Shown here piece after piece: positions 35,291-45,217 of a stretch of DNA of 64,000 nt. The DNA is from Prolixibacteraceae bacterium (GTDB lineage: Bacteria > Bacteroidota > Bacteroidia > Bacteroidales > Prolixibacteraceae). The stretch is taken from assembly GCA_023229575.1 (NCBI GenBank), contig JALNYZ010000004.1, positions 124,001-188,000 on the forward strand, given 5' to 3'. The translations under genes and the position numbers were made by a program. Numbering within the stretch: position 1 is the stretch's first letter; every line of letters starts with the position of its first letter. A model generated the notes under the pieces. That model was not told where the DNA came from and did not search any database. It saw only the letters and a program-made list of their open reading frames with translations.

Positions 35291-35535
35291 TCATTTAAGA
35301 TCGATCATCTTCAATTCAATTGTTCCGACTGACCGTCCAGGCTTGGTTCTTATTTGTACCTTGAAAAGAATACAGGTATTCGTTTATTTTATAATGTACC
35401 GAGAGTTATTGATGAAAACGACTGCCCTCCAGCCTTTCAAGATGACATCTGGGTTGGTAGTACTATGCATTTCAACCTTCCAATCCTTATATTCAAACCC
35501 ATGTTCCCCGAGTCTATTAAAAGCAAATCGTGACT
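35291..35535 (-). other. Possible eroded coding fragment in the GH35-GH20 gap
   Basis: A minus-strand frame reads RLGEHGFEYKDWKVEMHSTT, then DVILKGWRAVVFINNSRYI, a stop, and LFKVQIRTKPGRSVGTIELK, ending at 35291. Amino-acid use on both sides of the stop looks like protein, which suggests a decayed gene, but I do not recognise the family. The rest of the 470-bp gap between 35190 and 35658 shows nothing else. Confidence 0.3.
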
Positions 35536-35658
35536 AATTGATTGAAACTTAAGTTCAAATTACCCGACTTTTTCAATAGAATAGCGCTATTCCCAGGCAT
35601 CTTTGTAAAAATGATGTTCATACATTTTCAATTCAATTTGAATATTGTCTTTCATATC

Positions 35659-37737
35659 TCAATCTATTCCCTGTTCTGCTAACCATTCCTTTATTTTTTG
35701 ATTCATGGCTAGTTCATACATGTACATCCAATCGGTATTGTTGGTCCCGTTTGCCAAATGCGACGGAAAATTCGAATCGAGCTGATACCCTTCAGGATTT
35801 CCCAGGATGCGTGTTTTGGAATAAACGGTTTCAAAACTTATGCGCAGTTTTTGAAATTCATTTACAAATTTTTTCAGACACAGACCAACTTTCTTTTTAT
35901 CCGGTGCATCTGCATTGTCATACTGTTCAAGCAATACCAGCAGGTTGGACGGGTACACCTGAAGTTCATTGATCTGGTTAAATACTTCAATGGAATAAGT
36001 ATTCCTTAGCGATAACTCCAATGCTTTCGCTATTTCAGCTTTAATGAGCTTATATTGGATTACGGTATTTTGCGCCAGACTTATTTTTTCTTTGTATTTC
36101 AAGCACCATTCCCCTTTTTTATTGGACTGTGGCAAGTCTATAAGTTTAAATGCTTTATGGTAATGAGTTCTATCGCCTTCGCTAATCAATGCAGTATCCC
36201 AGAAGGCCAGGGCTTTTTCCAATTGATCCTGAAATCCAAAAGAGGATGGCTCCAGCTCAGGCGAATAAAAACGATGGCGAAAAAGAGCGTGTGTGGTCTC
36301 AGTGGAAACATCTTGGTAGTTCCAACTGAAGTATGCGAAATCGTACAATCCCCGCCAAACTGTTTCTAAATGAGGAGAACAATCATCCCAGATGGTGCAC
36401 AAGATGCCGTTCATCTTTTTTTCCGAAGTAAGCTGACAGAAATCCTTGATCGCCTGAAAGTTCGAATTATTCCGCGGAAGCATAGCTGACACGGTCTGTG
36501 CAGCAGTTGCGGCCATGACATTCAGATCGTGCTCTTCAAACCAATCGATGGCCAATTGATTGCCTGCTAATTTAGGATAGAAATAATTCCAGCGCATATA
36601 AATGCAATTCTTTGGGAAAAGCGGAAGGCTTTTCTCCAGTAGTGGTTTATTTTTCACCCAAAGCTCATTCACTTTCTGCACATCGATTTCCGGATGTAGG
36701 GTAGTGTGGAAGAGACCTGCTAGTTTGAATACCATATCATCCCAAAAAATGGGTATTCGGTTATGTTCTTTTGCAAATTGGGTTACTTTTTGCAACCAGT
36801 ACATTTGAAGTTCAAAAGGATCTTTCCCGGATTTCTTGCATCGTTCAGATTTCCCCAGACTACCTACCTCATCACCGCCTACATGGAGGTATTTCCCAAA
36901 TGGTGTGGCAGCGATAGCATCTTCATAAAGTGCAAACTGAAGCTTGTATGTTTCCGGGTTTAGCGGATCAAAAACCCAGTCAGAGGCAGGATCATCACGT
37001 AACGTTTTATAAACTTCGTGCTTTAAAATAAACGAAGCATGACCCAATCCCTGCACCAACGGACTTATTTCAATATTACGCTCCTTCGCATACCTGCTTA
37101 TCGCTGCAAATTCTTCAATGGAAATAGCATCTGCCGCTCCCACCACAGGAGCCTGCCGATAGCGAAGTTTGTCTTCGAATTCGATAATAATGGCGTTTAC
37201 TTTAATTTTTGCAAGGCGGTCGATTACACTATAATAATAATGGCCGACGTCAAGATGATGCTTTAAATCGAGTTGGATGGCGCGGTAAGCTATTTCAGGA
37301 TAGTCGGTTATTTTCAGACAGGGGATTCGAATATTACAATCACGGCTGTCTTCCATTAACTGTTCCAATGACTGACATCCATAAAATAAGCCTTTCTGAC
37401 TTCTGGCCTCAATATGCACTCCCTGTTCATTTAATTCCAAAATATATCCTTCTTCCGAATCGGGCAGGTTTGCAGCATTGGATAATCGAAGAAAAATTCC
37501 TATTCCTTTCTTTTTGTAATGGGGCAGATTACAGGTTAAATTCCCCAGTACAGGAATTGATGAATTTTTTTCGGCTATAATAAAACTCAATTCATTGTAA
37601 AATGTCCCTTTCCCATCTTTAACTTCTACCTTTTGTGGTTGAGGGAATACTTGAAAGCATTTCGGCAGCTCTTTTGAAGATAATGGCCTAAAAATACTCA
37701 GGAGGAAGATAATAACAAAAATGATTTTCATTGTCAT
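35659..37737 (-). CDS. Secreted GH20 beta-N-acetylhexosaminidase
   Basis: After a signal peptide (KIIFVIIFLLSIFRPLSS) comes the small N-terminal domain typical of GH20 and then a barrel with ITDYPEIAYRAIQLDLKHHL. The catalytic pair is D289-E290 in HVGGDEVGSLG, counted from the ATG at 37737. In GH20 the substrate's own acetamido group is the nucleophile and this glutamate is the acid/base. The enzyme should remove terminal GlcNAc or GalNAc; some relatives act on other beta-linked hexosamines. The long C-terminal helical region (about 510-690) has no motif I know. The frame opens at 37788; the ATG at 37737 fits the signal peptide. It follows the MFS gene with a gap of 47 bp, so they are probably co-transcribed. 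Confidence 0.88.
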   Translation of the reverse strand: MTMKIIFVIIFLLSIFRPLSSKELPKCFQVFPQPQKVEVKDGKGTFYNELSFIIAEKNSSIPVLGNLTCNLPHYKKKGIGIFLRLSNAANLPDSEEGYILELNEQGVHIEARSQKGLFYGCQSLEQLMEDSRDCNIRIPCLKITDYPEIAYRAIQLDLKHHLDVGHYYYSVIDRLAKIKVNAIIIEFEDKLRYRQAPVVGAADAISIEEFAAISRYAKERNIEISPLVQGLGHASFILKHEVYKTLRDDPASDWVFDPLNPETYKLQFALYEDAIAATPFGKYLHVGGDEVGSLGKSERCKKSGKDPFELQMYWLQKVTQFAKEHNRIPIFWDDMVFKLAGLFHTTLHPEIDVQKVNELWVKNKPLLEKSLPLFPKNCIYMRWNYFYPKLAGNQLAIDWFEEHDLNVMAATAAQTVSAMLPRNNSNFQAIKDFCQLTSEKKMNGILCTIWDDCSPHLETVWRGLYDFAYFSWNYQDVSTETTHALFRHRFYSPELEPSSFGFQDQLEKALAFWDTALISEGDRTHYHKAFKLIDLPQSNKKGEWCLKYKEKISLAQNTVIQYKLIKAEIAKALELSLRNTYSIEVFNQINELQVYPSNLLVLLEQYDNADAPDKKKVGLCLKKFVNEFQKLRISFETVYSKTRILGNPEGYQLDSNFPSHLANGTNNTDWMYMYELAMNQKIKEWLAEQGID

Positions 37738-37784
37738 ATATAATTTGTTTCTTATTGTACACAAAATTTTAATAATGGAAAGAA

Positions 37785-39008
37785 TCATTCCGCATCAGAC
37801 TTTGATTTTGGCCTTACTAAAAACAACAGGGTAGCACATATTATCATGATCAAAGCAGCGAACTGATACATTTTACTAAGATCTATCTTCGAGTCACGTA
37901 AAACGCCACCGACATACAGCGCAATGCCACCAATAATTGTGCTGAAAAAGTTAAGTACACCATATCCTGTTGCCCGGTAACGTGGATCAGCCACCATACA
38001 AAGCATTGGCATCATATTGGAATCTCCGAACGCACGCGTAAGAGCATAAAGCATAAATGCAATAATTGCAAGAGCGAGACTTGTAGTACTGCTTGCTAAA
38101 AAGATGCAAGGTGCAGCTATACAAAAGCCAATAGCAGGAACATGTATCCTTGCAAGCCAATTGGTCTGGCTCCACCTGTCTGCAAGAAAACCACCCAGAA
38201 TTAATCCGGCTATTGATGCAGGATATAGATAACCAGTTGCATATAGACCTGCAACCCCTTGGGAAAGGTTGAAATGTTCTTTATAATAAGTAGGAAGCCA
38301 CCCTATGACTAGCCAGCCGACAACACCAAACATACTCCAGTAACCAAGCATAAGAAGGAAGGATCTCTTTTTGAACAGATCCCTGATACCGGAAAAGAAG
38401 TTGATTTCATTTTCAGCTTTTTCTGAAACTGTGAAAACCAGGATTTTGGGTGGATCATGAAGAACCAATGCAACCACTATTGAATACACTATCCCGACAA
38501 CACCAAAAAAAATGAACGCGAAATTCCAGGTATGATTTTCAGCAATCAATCCACCAATAAAGCCAAGGCTAGATCCAACCATAATTCCTGTCATATGAAT
38601 TCCTGTAGCTAGGGAACGGGTAGAGCTTCGGTGGTAATCTGCAATAAGTGCAAGAGCTGCAGGAATGTAACATGCTTCACTGATGCCCATCAGTATTCGT
38701 GTTACAAGTAATTGTTCAAATGTCCTTGAATAAGCTGTCAACCATGTTACAATTGACCAGACGAATAAGCTCACGATAACAACACGACTGCGATTAAATT
38801 TGTCGGCAAGAAATCCTGCAAACGGACTCAATAAACCGTATGTCCATAAAAAGGCCGATGTAAGAAGACCGAATTGAGCATCGCTCATCGGCATTGAGTC
38901 GACAATTGAAGTTCGCATGGTAGTGATCATTATACGATCAAGATAATTTAAGGCACCTATAAAAAAAAGCAATGCAACTACAAGCCATGCATTAAATCTT
39001 TTCCCCAT
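37785..39008 (-). CDS. MFS transporter, anion:cation symporter type
   Basis: A 12-helix major facilitator. ALNYLDRIMI near the start, GFLADKFNRSRVV after helix 2 and RILMGISEACYIPAALALIA are like the anion:cation symporter family that carries sugar acids and other organic anions. The start is uncertain: in-frame ATGs lie at 39053, 39026 and 39008. I give 39008 (MGKRFNAWL), close to the first helix; all three overlap the 3' end of the aldolase gene upstream. That overlap points to translational coupling. Together with the aldolase, it suggests uptake and cleavage of a sugar acid. Confidence 0.87.
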   Translation of the reverse strand: MGKRFNAWLVVALLFFIGALNYLDRIMITTMRTSIVDSMPMSDAQFGLLTSAFLWTYGLLSPFAGFLADKFNRSRVVIVSLFVWSIVTWLTAYSRTFEQLLVTRILMGISEACYIPAALALIADYHRSSTRSLATGIHMTGIMVGSSLGFIGGLIAENHTWNFAFIFFGVVGIVYSIVVALVLHDPPKILVFTVSEKAENEINFFSGIRDLFKKRSFLLMLGYWSMFGVVGWLVIGWLPTYYKEHFNLSQGVAGLYATGYLYPASIAGLILGGFLADRWSQTNWLARIHVPAIGFCIAAPCIFLASSTTSLALAIIAFMLYALTRAFGDSNMMPMLCMVADPRYRATGYGVLNFFSTIIGGIALYVGGVLRDSKIDLSKMYQFAALIMIICATLLFLVRPKSKSDAE

Positions 39009-39798
39009 AAACACTGTGTGTTGCATTGGATGTAGTCTTAAAATTGGAAACAATTCCTGTGAAATACTGGCCTAATCCTAAAACATCAGCGCCCATGTTG
39101 ATAAATCTGTATCCCAAACTAATTAATTCTGTAAGGCTGCCCATTGAACCTACCGTACCCGCGAATTTACCATGCTCTAAAGCCACCGCTGCAACTCTTT
39201 TCCTCGCCTTTAAAAGTTCGTGATGATCCCATTGTCCTGGTGCACCAATTCCCTGGCTGAAGTCCCCTGGACCAAAAAACAGCATATCAATCCCATCAAG
39301 TGCAGCAATTTCTTCAAGCTCATCCAGCGGTTCCGGGTCTTCAATCTGAATGCATACAAATCTTCTTTCATTAGCTTGTTTAATGTATTCACAAAGATCA
39401 ATATTACCGAAGGCACCATCTGCATTTCCCCCATCGATTGGTCTTCGTCCAAGTGGATGGAAACGAGTCATCTTTACCACATTCTTAGCGTCCGCAAGAC
39501 TCATGATATGAGGAATCATTATTCCAGATGCATCCATTTCCATCGGTTTAATAAGGTCACTATAACTTCCCCTGGAAACCCTCACCAATATGTCGGTATT
39601 ATAAGCCTTAGCAGCCAGTATCTGCTTTTCAACGGCTGAAAAGTCATTCGGCACATGTTCCATATCCGACCATACACAATCCATACCAGACAAAGCTGCT
39701 ATCTCAATTACCCGTGAATCATACAGGTTAAGCTTGATACAGCTGACAACTTCTCCCGCTCTTAGTTTATCTAATACTTTACTTCTTCTCATTTCCAT
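38992..39798 (-). CDS. HpcH/HpaI family aldolase
   Basis: A class II, metal-dependent aldolase of 268 residues, cleaving a 2-keto-3-deoxy acid to pyruvate (or a near relative) and an aldehyde. Seen are VWSDMEHVPNDF, ASGIMIPHIMSLADAKNVV, the arginine-rich FHPLGRRP and CIQIEDPEPLDELEEIAALD, where the glutamate and a later aspartate (FGPGDFSQG) bind the metal. Relatives in sugar-acid pathways act on 2-keto-3-deoxy-rhamnonate, -glucarate or -fuconate; the substrate here is unknown. It is intact, cytosolic and overlaps the transporter gene. Its place among glycosidases suggests breakdown of the sugar they release by a non-phosphorylated route. Confidence 0.88.
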   Translation of the reverse strand: MEMRRSKVLDKLRAGEVVSCIKLNLYDSRVIEIAALSGMDCVWSDMEHVPNDFSAVEKQILAAKAYNTDILVRVSRGSYSDLIKPMEMDASGIMIPHIMSLADAKNVVKMTRFHPLGRRPIDGGNADGAFGNIDLCEYIKQANERRFVCIQIEDPEPLDELEEIAALDGIDMLFFGPGDFSQGIGAPGQWDHHELLKARKRVAAVALEHGKFAGTVGSMGSLTELISLGYRFINMGADVLGLGQYFTGIVSNFKTTSNATHSVYGEKI

Positions 39799-39927
39799 AA
39801 CTCAAAACTCCTATATTTAAATTTGAATTCATATATTATCATTTGTTTAGTGACTTGAGTTAATAAGTCGCTTTCTAATAAAGATCACTGAATTTTAGGT
39901 AACAGGGGTTGTTCCGGGATAAAGATC

Positions 39928-41364
39928 CTATTTAAACCTTATAGAGTATAAATCAGCATCTTTCATGTAAATGTGTAATCGAACAGGTCTGGATGCTAAC
40001 TCCTTCACATTTTCCTTTCCATTCCAAGCTACAATTCTCTTTATCTCATTACCGATCAGGATTTGTGATTCCTCCATTGTATAGCCCGGAATAGGTTTCC
40101 CATTTTCATCCTGTATTTCTATCCGAATCTCACCTGCTACTGAAGTTGAATAATTGATCTCAAGTTCCTTACCTGAAAAAATGAACGGTTTGGTAATTGC
40201 TTCTCCTCCTTTAAATGGAGCAGAGATGGAAGTGAAGCCATCGAGACGTAAAGAATATCGGCGCAAGTGCTCTGCAGGTTGAGCATAGTCTTGTACTACA
40301 TAAATTGACATTTCTGCCGGTCCGGTTTGTACTACATTAAGGGCAGGATAGTTTGTGCGTGACACCCAGTTGCTTAGGCCAATTCCGGGGCGAATAAATG
40401 ACTCCATAAATGTGCGATCATAAACATTCCCGCCACGCGTAGTCATAAAAAAAGCATCAGATATATCTTTAAAATGAGTGGAGTCAACATTTAATTTAAT
40501 GGCCTGTTGATTAGTCAATACCTGGCGCCCTCTCATAAAACGGGCACCAATGGCAACATAGATGTGTTGAGCACGAAAATAAGGGCTCGTCTGTTGAATA
40601 TAAATATGTTCTGTTGGAGTATTTCCATATGTCATTTCGACGGACTCAGTCCAGTTGATAAAATCGCTGGAAGTTGTCCTGCTGACTGATCGGAATCCTT
40701 TCTCAGTGGTAATTCGAAAATAACATATATAAAGTTGTTCACTTTCGGACCAGAAAGCACAATTTTGGGAATCGAATCCCCAAGTGAATGCCCCTTTTTT
40801 GATAACTCCCTCATCCTCTAATTTTTCCCAATGAATGCCATCAGGCGAAATAAATGGTATCAGTCCAGTTTCGAAGATTCCTCCAAGGGCTTTATATTTT
40901 TGATCAGACCTAGCATCAGGACTAGTATCAAGAAATGGAGTAAAATTGTGAGTTGCTGATCCAGTGGCAAGTATAACATTATTCTTAAAGGAACCATTGA
41001 CTTCAAATAATCGCAGAGTAGGTTTTACCCAATTAATTCCATCTTTCGATTCGGCATAGCAAGTTAAATCTCCACCACGATAATAGGCACGATAGAGTTC
41101 TGTATCTTTGATGATTGTAACATAAGCACAAAACTTACCTTCCCATGGTTTATCAAAATGCATTACAATTCCCTCATCGTGAGGCGAATGCATAGTAATG
41201 TGGATTCCTTCAAGTTTATCAATCAGGTAATGGTCGACGAAAATTTCTCTTTTACTGCCTAAATGGATTACTTCATTATTAACAGGCATATCAGAAGGAT
41301 TAAAGCCAGATAGGGCTATAAAAAGTATTACAAAAAAACAGATTACCAATTTTATTTTTTTCAT
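39928..41364 (-). CDS. Secreted GH43/GH32-like beta-propeller protein
   Basis: A signal peptide (KKIKLVICFFVILFIALSGF) leads to a beta-propeller protein with repeated sheet motifs such as YAESKDGINWVKP, ISPDGIHWEKL and RTTSSDFINWTES. These match the five-bladed propellers of glycoside hydrolase clans such as GH43 and GH32, in which (S/P)DGxxW marks each blade. It begins LGSKREIFVDHYLIDKLEGI, as do many uncharacterised secreted proteins of Bacteroidota and Planctomycetota. A C-terminal beta-sandwich follows (about 370-478). I cannot place its catalytic residues, so it may be an enzyme or only bind glycan. Located in the middle of the glycan locus. Confidence 0.68.
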   Translation of the reverse strand: MKKIKLVICFFVILFIALSGFNPSDMPVNNEVIHLGSKREIFVDHYLIDKLEGIHITMHSPHDEGIVMHFDKPWEGKFCAYVTIIKDTELYRAYYRGGDLTCYAESKDGINWVKPTLRLFEVNGSFKNNVILATGSATHNFTPFLDTSPDARSDQKYKALGGIFETGLIPFISPDGIHWEKLEDEGVIKKGAFTWGFDSQNCAFWSESEQLYICYFRITTEKGFRSVSRTTSSDFINWTESVEMTYGNTPTEHIYIQQTSPYFRAQHIYVAIGARFMRGRQVLTNQQAIKLNVDSTHFKDISDAFFMTTRGGNVYDRTFMESFIRPGIGLSNWVSRTNYPALNVVQTGPAEMSIYVVQDYAQPAEHLRRYSLRLDGFTSISAPFKGGEAITKPFIFSGKELEINYSTSVAGEIRIEIQDENGKPIPGYTMEESQILIGNEIKRIVAWNGKENVKELASRPVRLHIYMKDADLYSIRFK

Positions 41365-41546
41365 TGTGTAAATAATTTTATACTTTATTATCCATAATTA
41401 AATTTTTTAAACCGGGATTACTCCGGTATATGAACACAGGCTATGTATTGTTAGTTTTTTTTGTAATAACTTGAGAAGAAATAATTAACATCACTTTTTC
41501 TGATTTTTATTTCATACCCCCTTGAATAGTCAAATTATCAAATAGC

Positions 41547-42284
41547 CTAATTATTCCTCACACATCGGACACTAAAACCGTTTGTCTTATAGTCGTAGCC
41601 GCGGCTCATATAGCCGTAGTTATAGCCTATATACCAGTGCCATGCGTAGGTAGTTGAGTACTCTGAGGATGACCACCAGTAGCCAAAGTAACCTATATGA
41701 TTAAATGAGTTATTGCTGAGGCGGGAACCGCCCGGAAGAGCCGCAAATCCACTTAAATTGGTGGCGGCGTTGTTGGGCTTATGCCAGTGAGTTGTTCCGG
41801 TAGCCTTCATCTTGCCACCAGCAACACTTTCGCCACCAAGATAGTCAACCATCGTTTCCCATTCACTATTGGAAGGCAATTGCCACCCTGAAGGGCATAC
41901 TTTTTTTGCTGTTTCCCAATCATATAGCCTGCCATATTTATTACAATTGCTGTTATCGTTGCCATGGCACCAACTACCGCTACTTGTGGCGTAATTTAGA
42001 TTTTCTGCCATCCATGTTTGATTCCAAATTTTGACGGTTCTATATACTTTGCCATCACGGGAGTCTGTAAATGAATCATCAACAATGCTATGTGTTGTGC
42101 TTTCTGAGTTAGCTAGTGTTGTGCCTTGATCCTCAACTATATTTTGTTGCTTGTTTACGAACAGTTGGGTGAGTTGGATTTGCTTCTCTGCAATTGATTT
42201 GACAGTGGCTCCCTGTCCATCGTATAGTGATGCGGAAATAACAGAAAGCAGTATGGCTGTCATGAAGAAAAAGAAGTATTTCAT
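41547..42284 (-). CDS. Secreted FISUMP-domain protein
   Basis: A 245-residue protein with a signal peptide (KYFFFFMTAILLSVISASLY) and a FISUMP domain: FTDSRDGKVYRTVKIWNQTW, MAENLNYATS, GRLYDWETAKKVCPSGWQLP, SEWETMVDYLGG and the ending YWWSSSEYS...FSVRCVRN. It is a paralogous family first seen in Fibrobacter succinogenes, with C-type-lectin-like appearance; the role is not known. Its place between the GH95 and propeller genes suggests it works outside the cell with the glycan machinery, perhaps binding substrate. Confidence 0.85.
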   Translation of the reverse strand: MKYFFFFMTAILLSVISASLYDGQGATVKSIAEKQIQLTQLFVNKQQNIVEDQGTTLANSESTTHSIVDDSFTDSRDGKVYRTVKIWNQTWMAENLNYATSSGSWCHGNDNSNCNKYGRLYDWETAKKVCPSGWQLPSNSEWETMVDYLGGESVAGGKMKATGTTHWHKPNNAATNLSGFAALPGGSRLSNNSFNHIGYFGYWWSSSEYSTTYAWHWYIGYNYGYMSRGYDYKTNGFSVRCVRNN

Positions 42285-42308
42285 AAGACAATTATTATTT
42301 GGGGATGA

Positions 42309-44645
42309 TTAAACCGATAACAGGATAGTTTGTCCTGCTGTTGTGCTGATTATTAAGTTATTTTCAACCGACATGAAAGGAGAGGAGCATTTTATCTTCT
42401 CTTTTTTAAATGGATTGAATATTTTGATTTCTCCGCCTTTTTCAGATAGGATCTCCACGGTTGTAACCTCTCCCTTTTTCATTTCAGATGATATAAGGAA
42501 AGCTCCCTCAGCACGAAGTTTACTGAAGCTTACATCTTTCCAGTCATCAGGGATGGCTGGGAATAACTTTACTGTTCCTGTATGACTCTGCAAAAGCATC
42601 TCCTGAATACCGGAAGCAAAGGCGAAGTTTCCTTCAAGGGTAAAAGGCCTGTAGACGAATTTTGATTTGCCTGATTTCGACTGATCCCCGTTTACATGGA
42701 AACTGTTTTTTAGGCAAAAGTATTGCGAAAAGGTTCGAAGCGCCTCAGCCGCGCCATTTCCATCGAAGGCCCTGGCTTTGAGGTTGCCAAGCCAACTGTA
42801 AGAGAAACCGCACCACCTGTCGGGTCCGATCCTGTCAAGTGTTTCGATAGTGGATTTTATTATCTTCTGATCCTCTTTACCTTTTGACCAGTCTATTAAT
42901 CCAAGTGGATGAAAAGCAATCAGATGTGAGAAATGGCGATGTGACTCATTATAGGGGAAACCCTTGATAAAGGTAAATCCCGTTTCAGGATCAATATCAT
43001 AGAGAGGCCAATGCGTCAGGGCATTTCTCCACTTTGACGCATCATCAGTCTTCCCAAGTTCTGTGGCAAGTTCAGCAGCCTTCTCAAACGTCCATCTGAC
43101 AAGCCCGAGATCGAAATTGGTCGTCTGGTCGAACCATGCTTGTCGAGAATTGTTGAAGATTTCAGGGCTGGAGCTCAGTGGCAGTTTCTTCAATCCATTT
43201 TTGTCGGTAACAGATAATTCATCAATAAACACTGCAACATCCCTGATCCACGGATAAGCCTCTTTTTCAAGAAATTCTCTATCCATTGTATATCGCCAGT
43301 GAAGATAGAAATGATGCCCGAGCCACGCCGACACTGTTGGCCCGAAGGAATATTGAATCCAACCACCCATCGGTTCTCCTGCGAGTGTGGTTACTCCGGG
43401 AACATTCATTCCGGATGTTCCGAAGTAGGTTTTTGTGTATTTCTTAAAAGTTTCTCTGTAACGCCAAAGCCAGTTCAGAAAGCCTTCTTCAAGATCCAGG
43501 TGATTGGCAGAGTAAGCTGGCCAGTAACTCAACTGAGTGTTTAAATCGTGGTGGAAGTCACCTTTCCAGGGAGGTAGTTTCCCGTTGTCGGCAGTCCAGA
43601 CCGATTGCAATGTAATGGGCGGTGCATCAGGCCGGGCTGCTGAACCAAATTTGTATTGTTCCAAATACCATTGTTTCTCTAGTACCTTGTCGGGTAAGCT
43701 GATGGCTGATTTTCCCCAGTAATCTTTCCACCACGCGATATGAACCAAAAGTGCCGCATTATATTTTGTATGCTTCAACTGAGCTGATACCAGTTCACCA
43801 GCTTTTTTATCCCCTTGGTTCGCTGAAAAAGAAGAGGTAATCATCCATGCCCCGGTAAGGGTAGACCCCGAATATTTCCAGGCCACTGCCACTTCGTATT
43901 CAAAGCCGTTCCAGCCTTTTTGTCTGTAAACCAATTTATTGGGATACTGAACAACTTTCCCTTGGTTATATCCAAGGCGCTGCAAATCTTGTCCCGTTAC
44001 TGTGCTATCTACATTGCCTATACCTGATTTCTGATATTGGGGAGGAACCAATACCGGCATAAAGTCTATAGGAACCTTTTCAAACCTGAACCAACCCGTT
44101 GGCTGGGACGCATGAACGAAAGTTTGGAGCGTTGCACCACCCTTCCACCTTGTTTCACAAACGGCATTATTCAGTGTGAGGCTTACTTGGTTCACTTCTC
44201 CGAGAGCTTTGGTGTAGAATTCCAATGCAGCCCCGGGAATTTTGGATGGTGCTGGAAGTTGATCGTATGGTGCATCAAACATCTCCTGAACTACTTTGTA
44301 GTTTCTGTTCTTAACCTGCTTCTGTACCCATTTGAAACTGAATTCCGGCTTGTCTAGGTTTTCCATTGGACGCAGGTCCCACACGTCTGCCCTGTCAAGA
44401 GAGAACCTGAGTTTACCTTCTTTTTCCCAGATTAGGGCTCCGATCATACCGTTACCAAGAGGAATTGCCTCGTCCCAGCTTTTTGCAAGCTCAGTGAAAC
44501 AGAGATTTGTACTTGCCCTAGGCAAAAGTTCACTTTTGTTTACTGCTTGACATGAAATGGCAGAGAAAATGAGCAGCAGAAAAAGGATATGCTTTATAAA
44601 GGTTCTTCTTTTACATAAGAATCCAAAGTGAACTTTTTGAACCAT
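42309..44645 (-). CDS. GH95-family lipoprotein alpha-L-fucosidase or relative
   Basis: The preferred start at 44645 gives a lipoprotein signal (HILFLLLIFSAISCQ), which suggests a surface or periplasmic enzyme. The rest follows the GH95 plan: N-terminal beta domain (WDEAIPLGNGMIGALIWEKE), linker, (alpha/alpha)6 barrel with GDFHHDLNTQLSYWPAYS, and C-terminal beta domain. In standard GH95 fucosidases the base-side motif is IDGNFGGTAG; here the matching segment is LEGNFAFASGIQEMLLQSH, with Glu instead of Asp. Either this belongs to a divergent subgroup or has another sugar such as L-galactose as substrate. The frame extends upstream to 44825, but that part looks noncoding. It comes after a 570-bp gap from SusD, which may hold a promoter. 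Confidence 0.83.
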   Translation of the reverse strand: MVQKVHFGFLCKRRTFIKHILFLLLIFSAISCQAVNKSELLPRASTNLCFTELAKSWDEAIPLGNGMIGALIWEKEGKLRFSLDRADVWDLRPMENLDKPEFSFKWVQKQVKNRNYKVVQEMFDAPYDQLPAPSKIPGAALEFYTKALGEVNQVSLTLNNAVCETRWKGGATLQTFVHASQPTGWFRFEKVPIDFMPVLVPPQYQKSGIGNVDSTVTGQDLQRLGYNQGKVVQYPNKLVYRQKGWNGFEYEVAVAWKYSGSTLTGAWMITSSFSANQGDKKAGELVSAQLKHTKYNAALLVHIAWWKDYWGKSAISLPDKVLEKQWYLEQYKFGSAARPDAPPITLQSVWTADNGKLPPWKGDFHHDLNTQLSYWPAYSANHLDLEEGFLNWLWRYRETFKKYTKTYFGTSGMNVPGVTTLAGEPMGGWIQYSFGPTVSAWLGHHFYLHWRYTMDREFLEKEAYPWIRDVAVFIDELSVTDKNGLKKLPLSSSPEIFNNSRQAWFDQTTNFDLGLVRWTFEKAAELATELGKTDDASKWRNALTHWPLYDIDPETGFTFIKGFPYNESHRHFSHLIAFHPLGLIDWSKGKEDQKIIKSTIETLDRIGPDRWCGFSYSWLGNLKARAFDGNGAAEALRTFSQYFCLKNSFHVNGDQSKSGKSKFVYRPFTLEGNFAFASGIQEMLLQSHTGTVKLFPAIPDDWKDVSFSKLRAEGAFLISSEMKKGEVTTVEILSEKGGEIKIFNPFKKEKIKCSSPFMSVENNLIISTTAGQTILLSV

Positions 44646-45217
44646 GATTAACCCAATATTTAAACAAGGACTATTTAATTGCAGCCAATTTGGTTTAACT
44701 CCACTATTTAGAATTTTGTATCCTTCGAACTTTAGGCATAAATGCCACTTAATATACATGTTTTTTGCGCTATTAGTACGTATCTTGCCCATACACTCTC
44801 GTGTTACGGTTATCATATTTATCATAACTTATGATTTAACAAACATATTGGTAGATCGGCACAACTTGGTCCTATCCAAGATATGTAACCTACACATTTT
44901 CCTTAAGTGCCCGTGGTTTACTCCAGCCTTTTGTCGTATAGCTGGACTACTTCTTAATTAATATAAACTGAATTACATATTGCCTCATCTTGTTTCCCTT
45001 CGACCCCTGTCCATGTTTGCGACTGAAGTAATTCTTCCAGCTTTTTTAGTTTTTACTTTTACTAGGTAATTTAATAACCCCGGTCCTAAAACCGGAGTTA
45101 TCGATTATGTAATATTTATTGACATAAGTCTAAAATTTTTATTCTTAGTATATACATCAATCCAAAATAAGCAAATAATTTCTGGCTTTATTTATCAAAA
45201 GCCGAGACTATAATTAT
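44646..45217. other. Long leader between susD-like and GH95 genes
   Basis: No gene is visible here. Two symmetrical elements are present. ATCATAA-C-TTATGAT at 44821-44835 is a perfect 7-bp palindrome, about 175 bp upstream of the GH95 start. TAACCCCGGT and ACCGGAGTTA at 45075-45100 can form a stable hairpin about 120 bp after the susD-like stop, without a clear U run on the minus strand. The gap may therefore end the susCD transcript and start a new one for the enzyme genes. Confidence 0.5.

Noticed and set aside
41411..41427. ACCGG-N7-CCGGT hairpin as a terminator
   Set aside because: Stem is only 5 bp and there is no U run directly after it on the minus strand.
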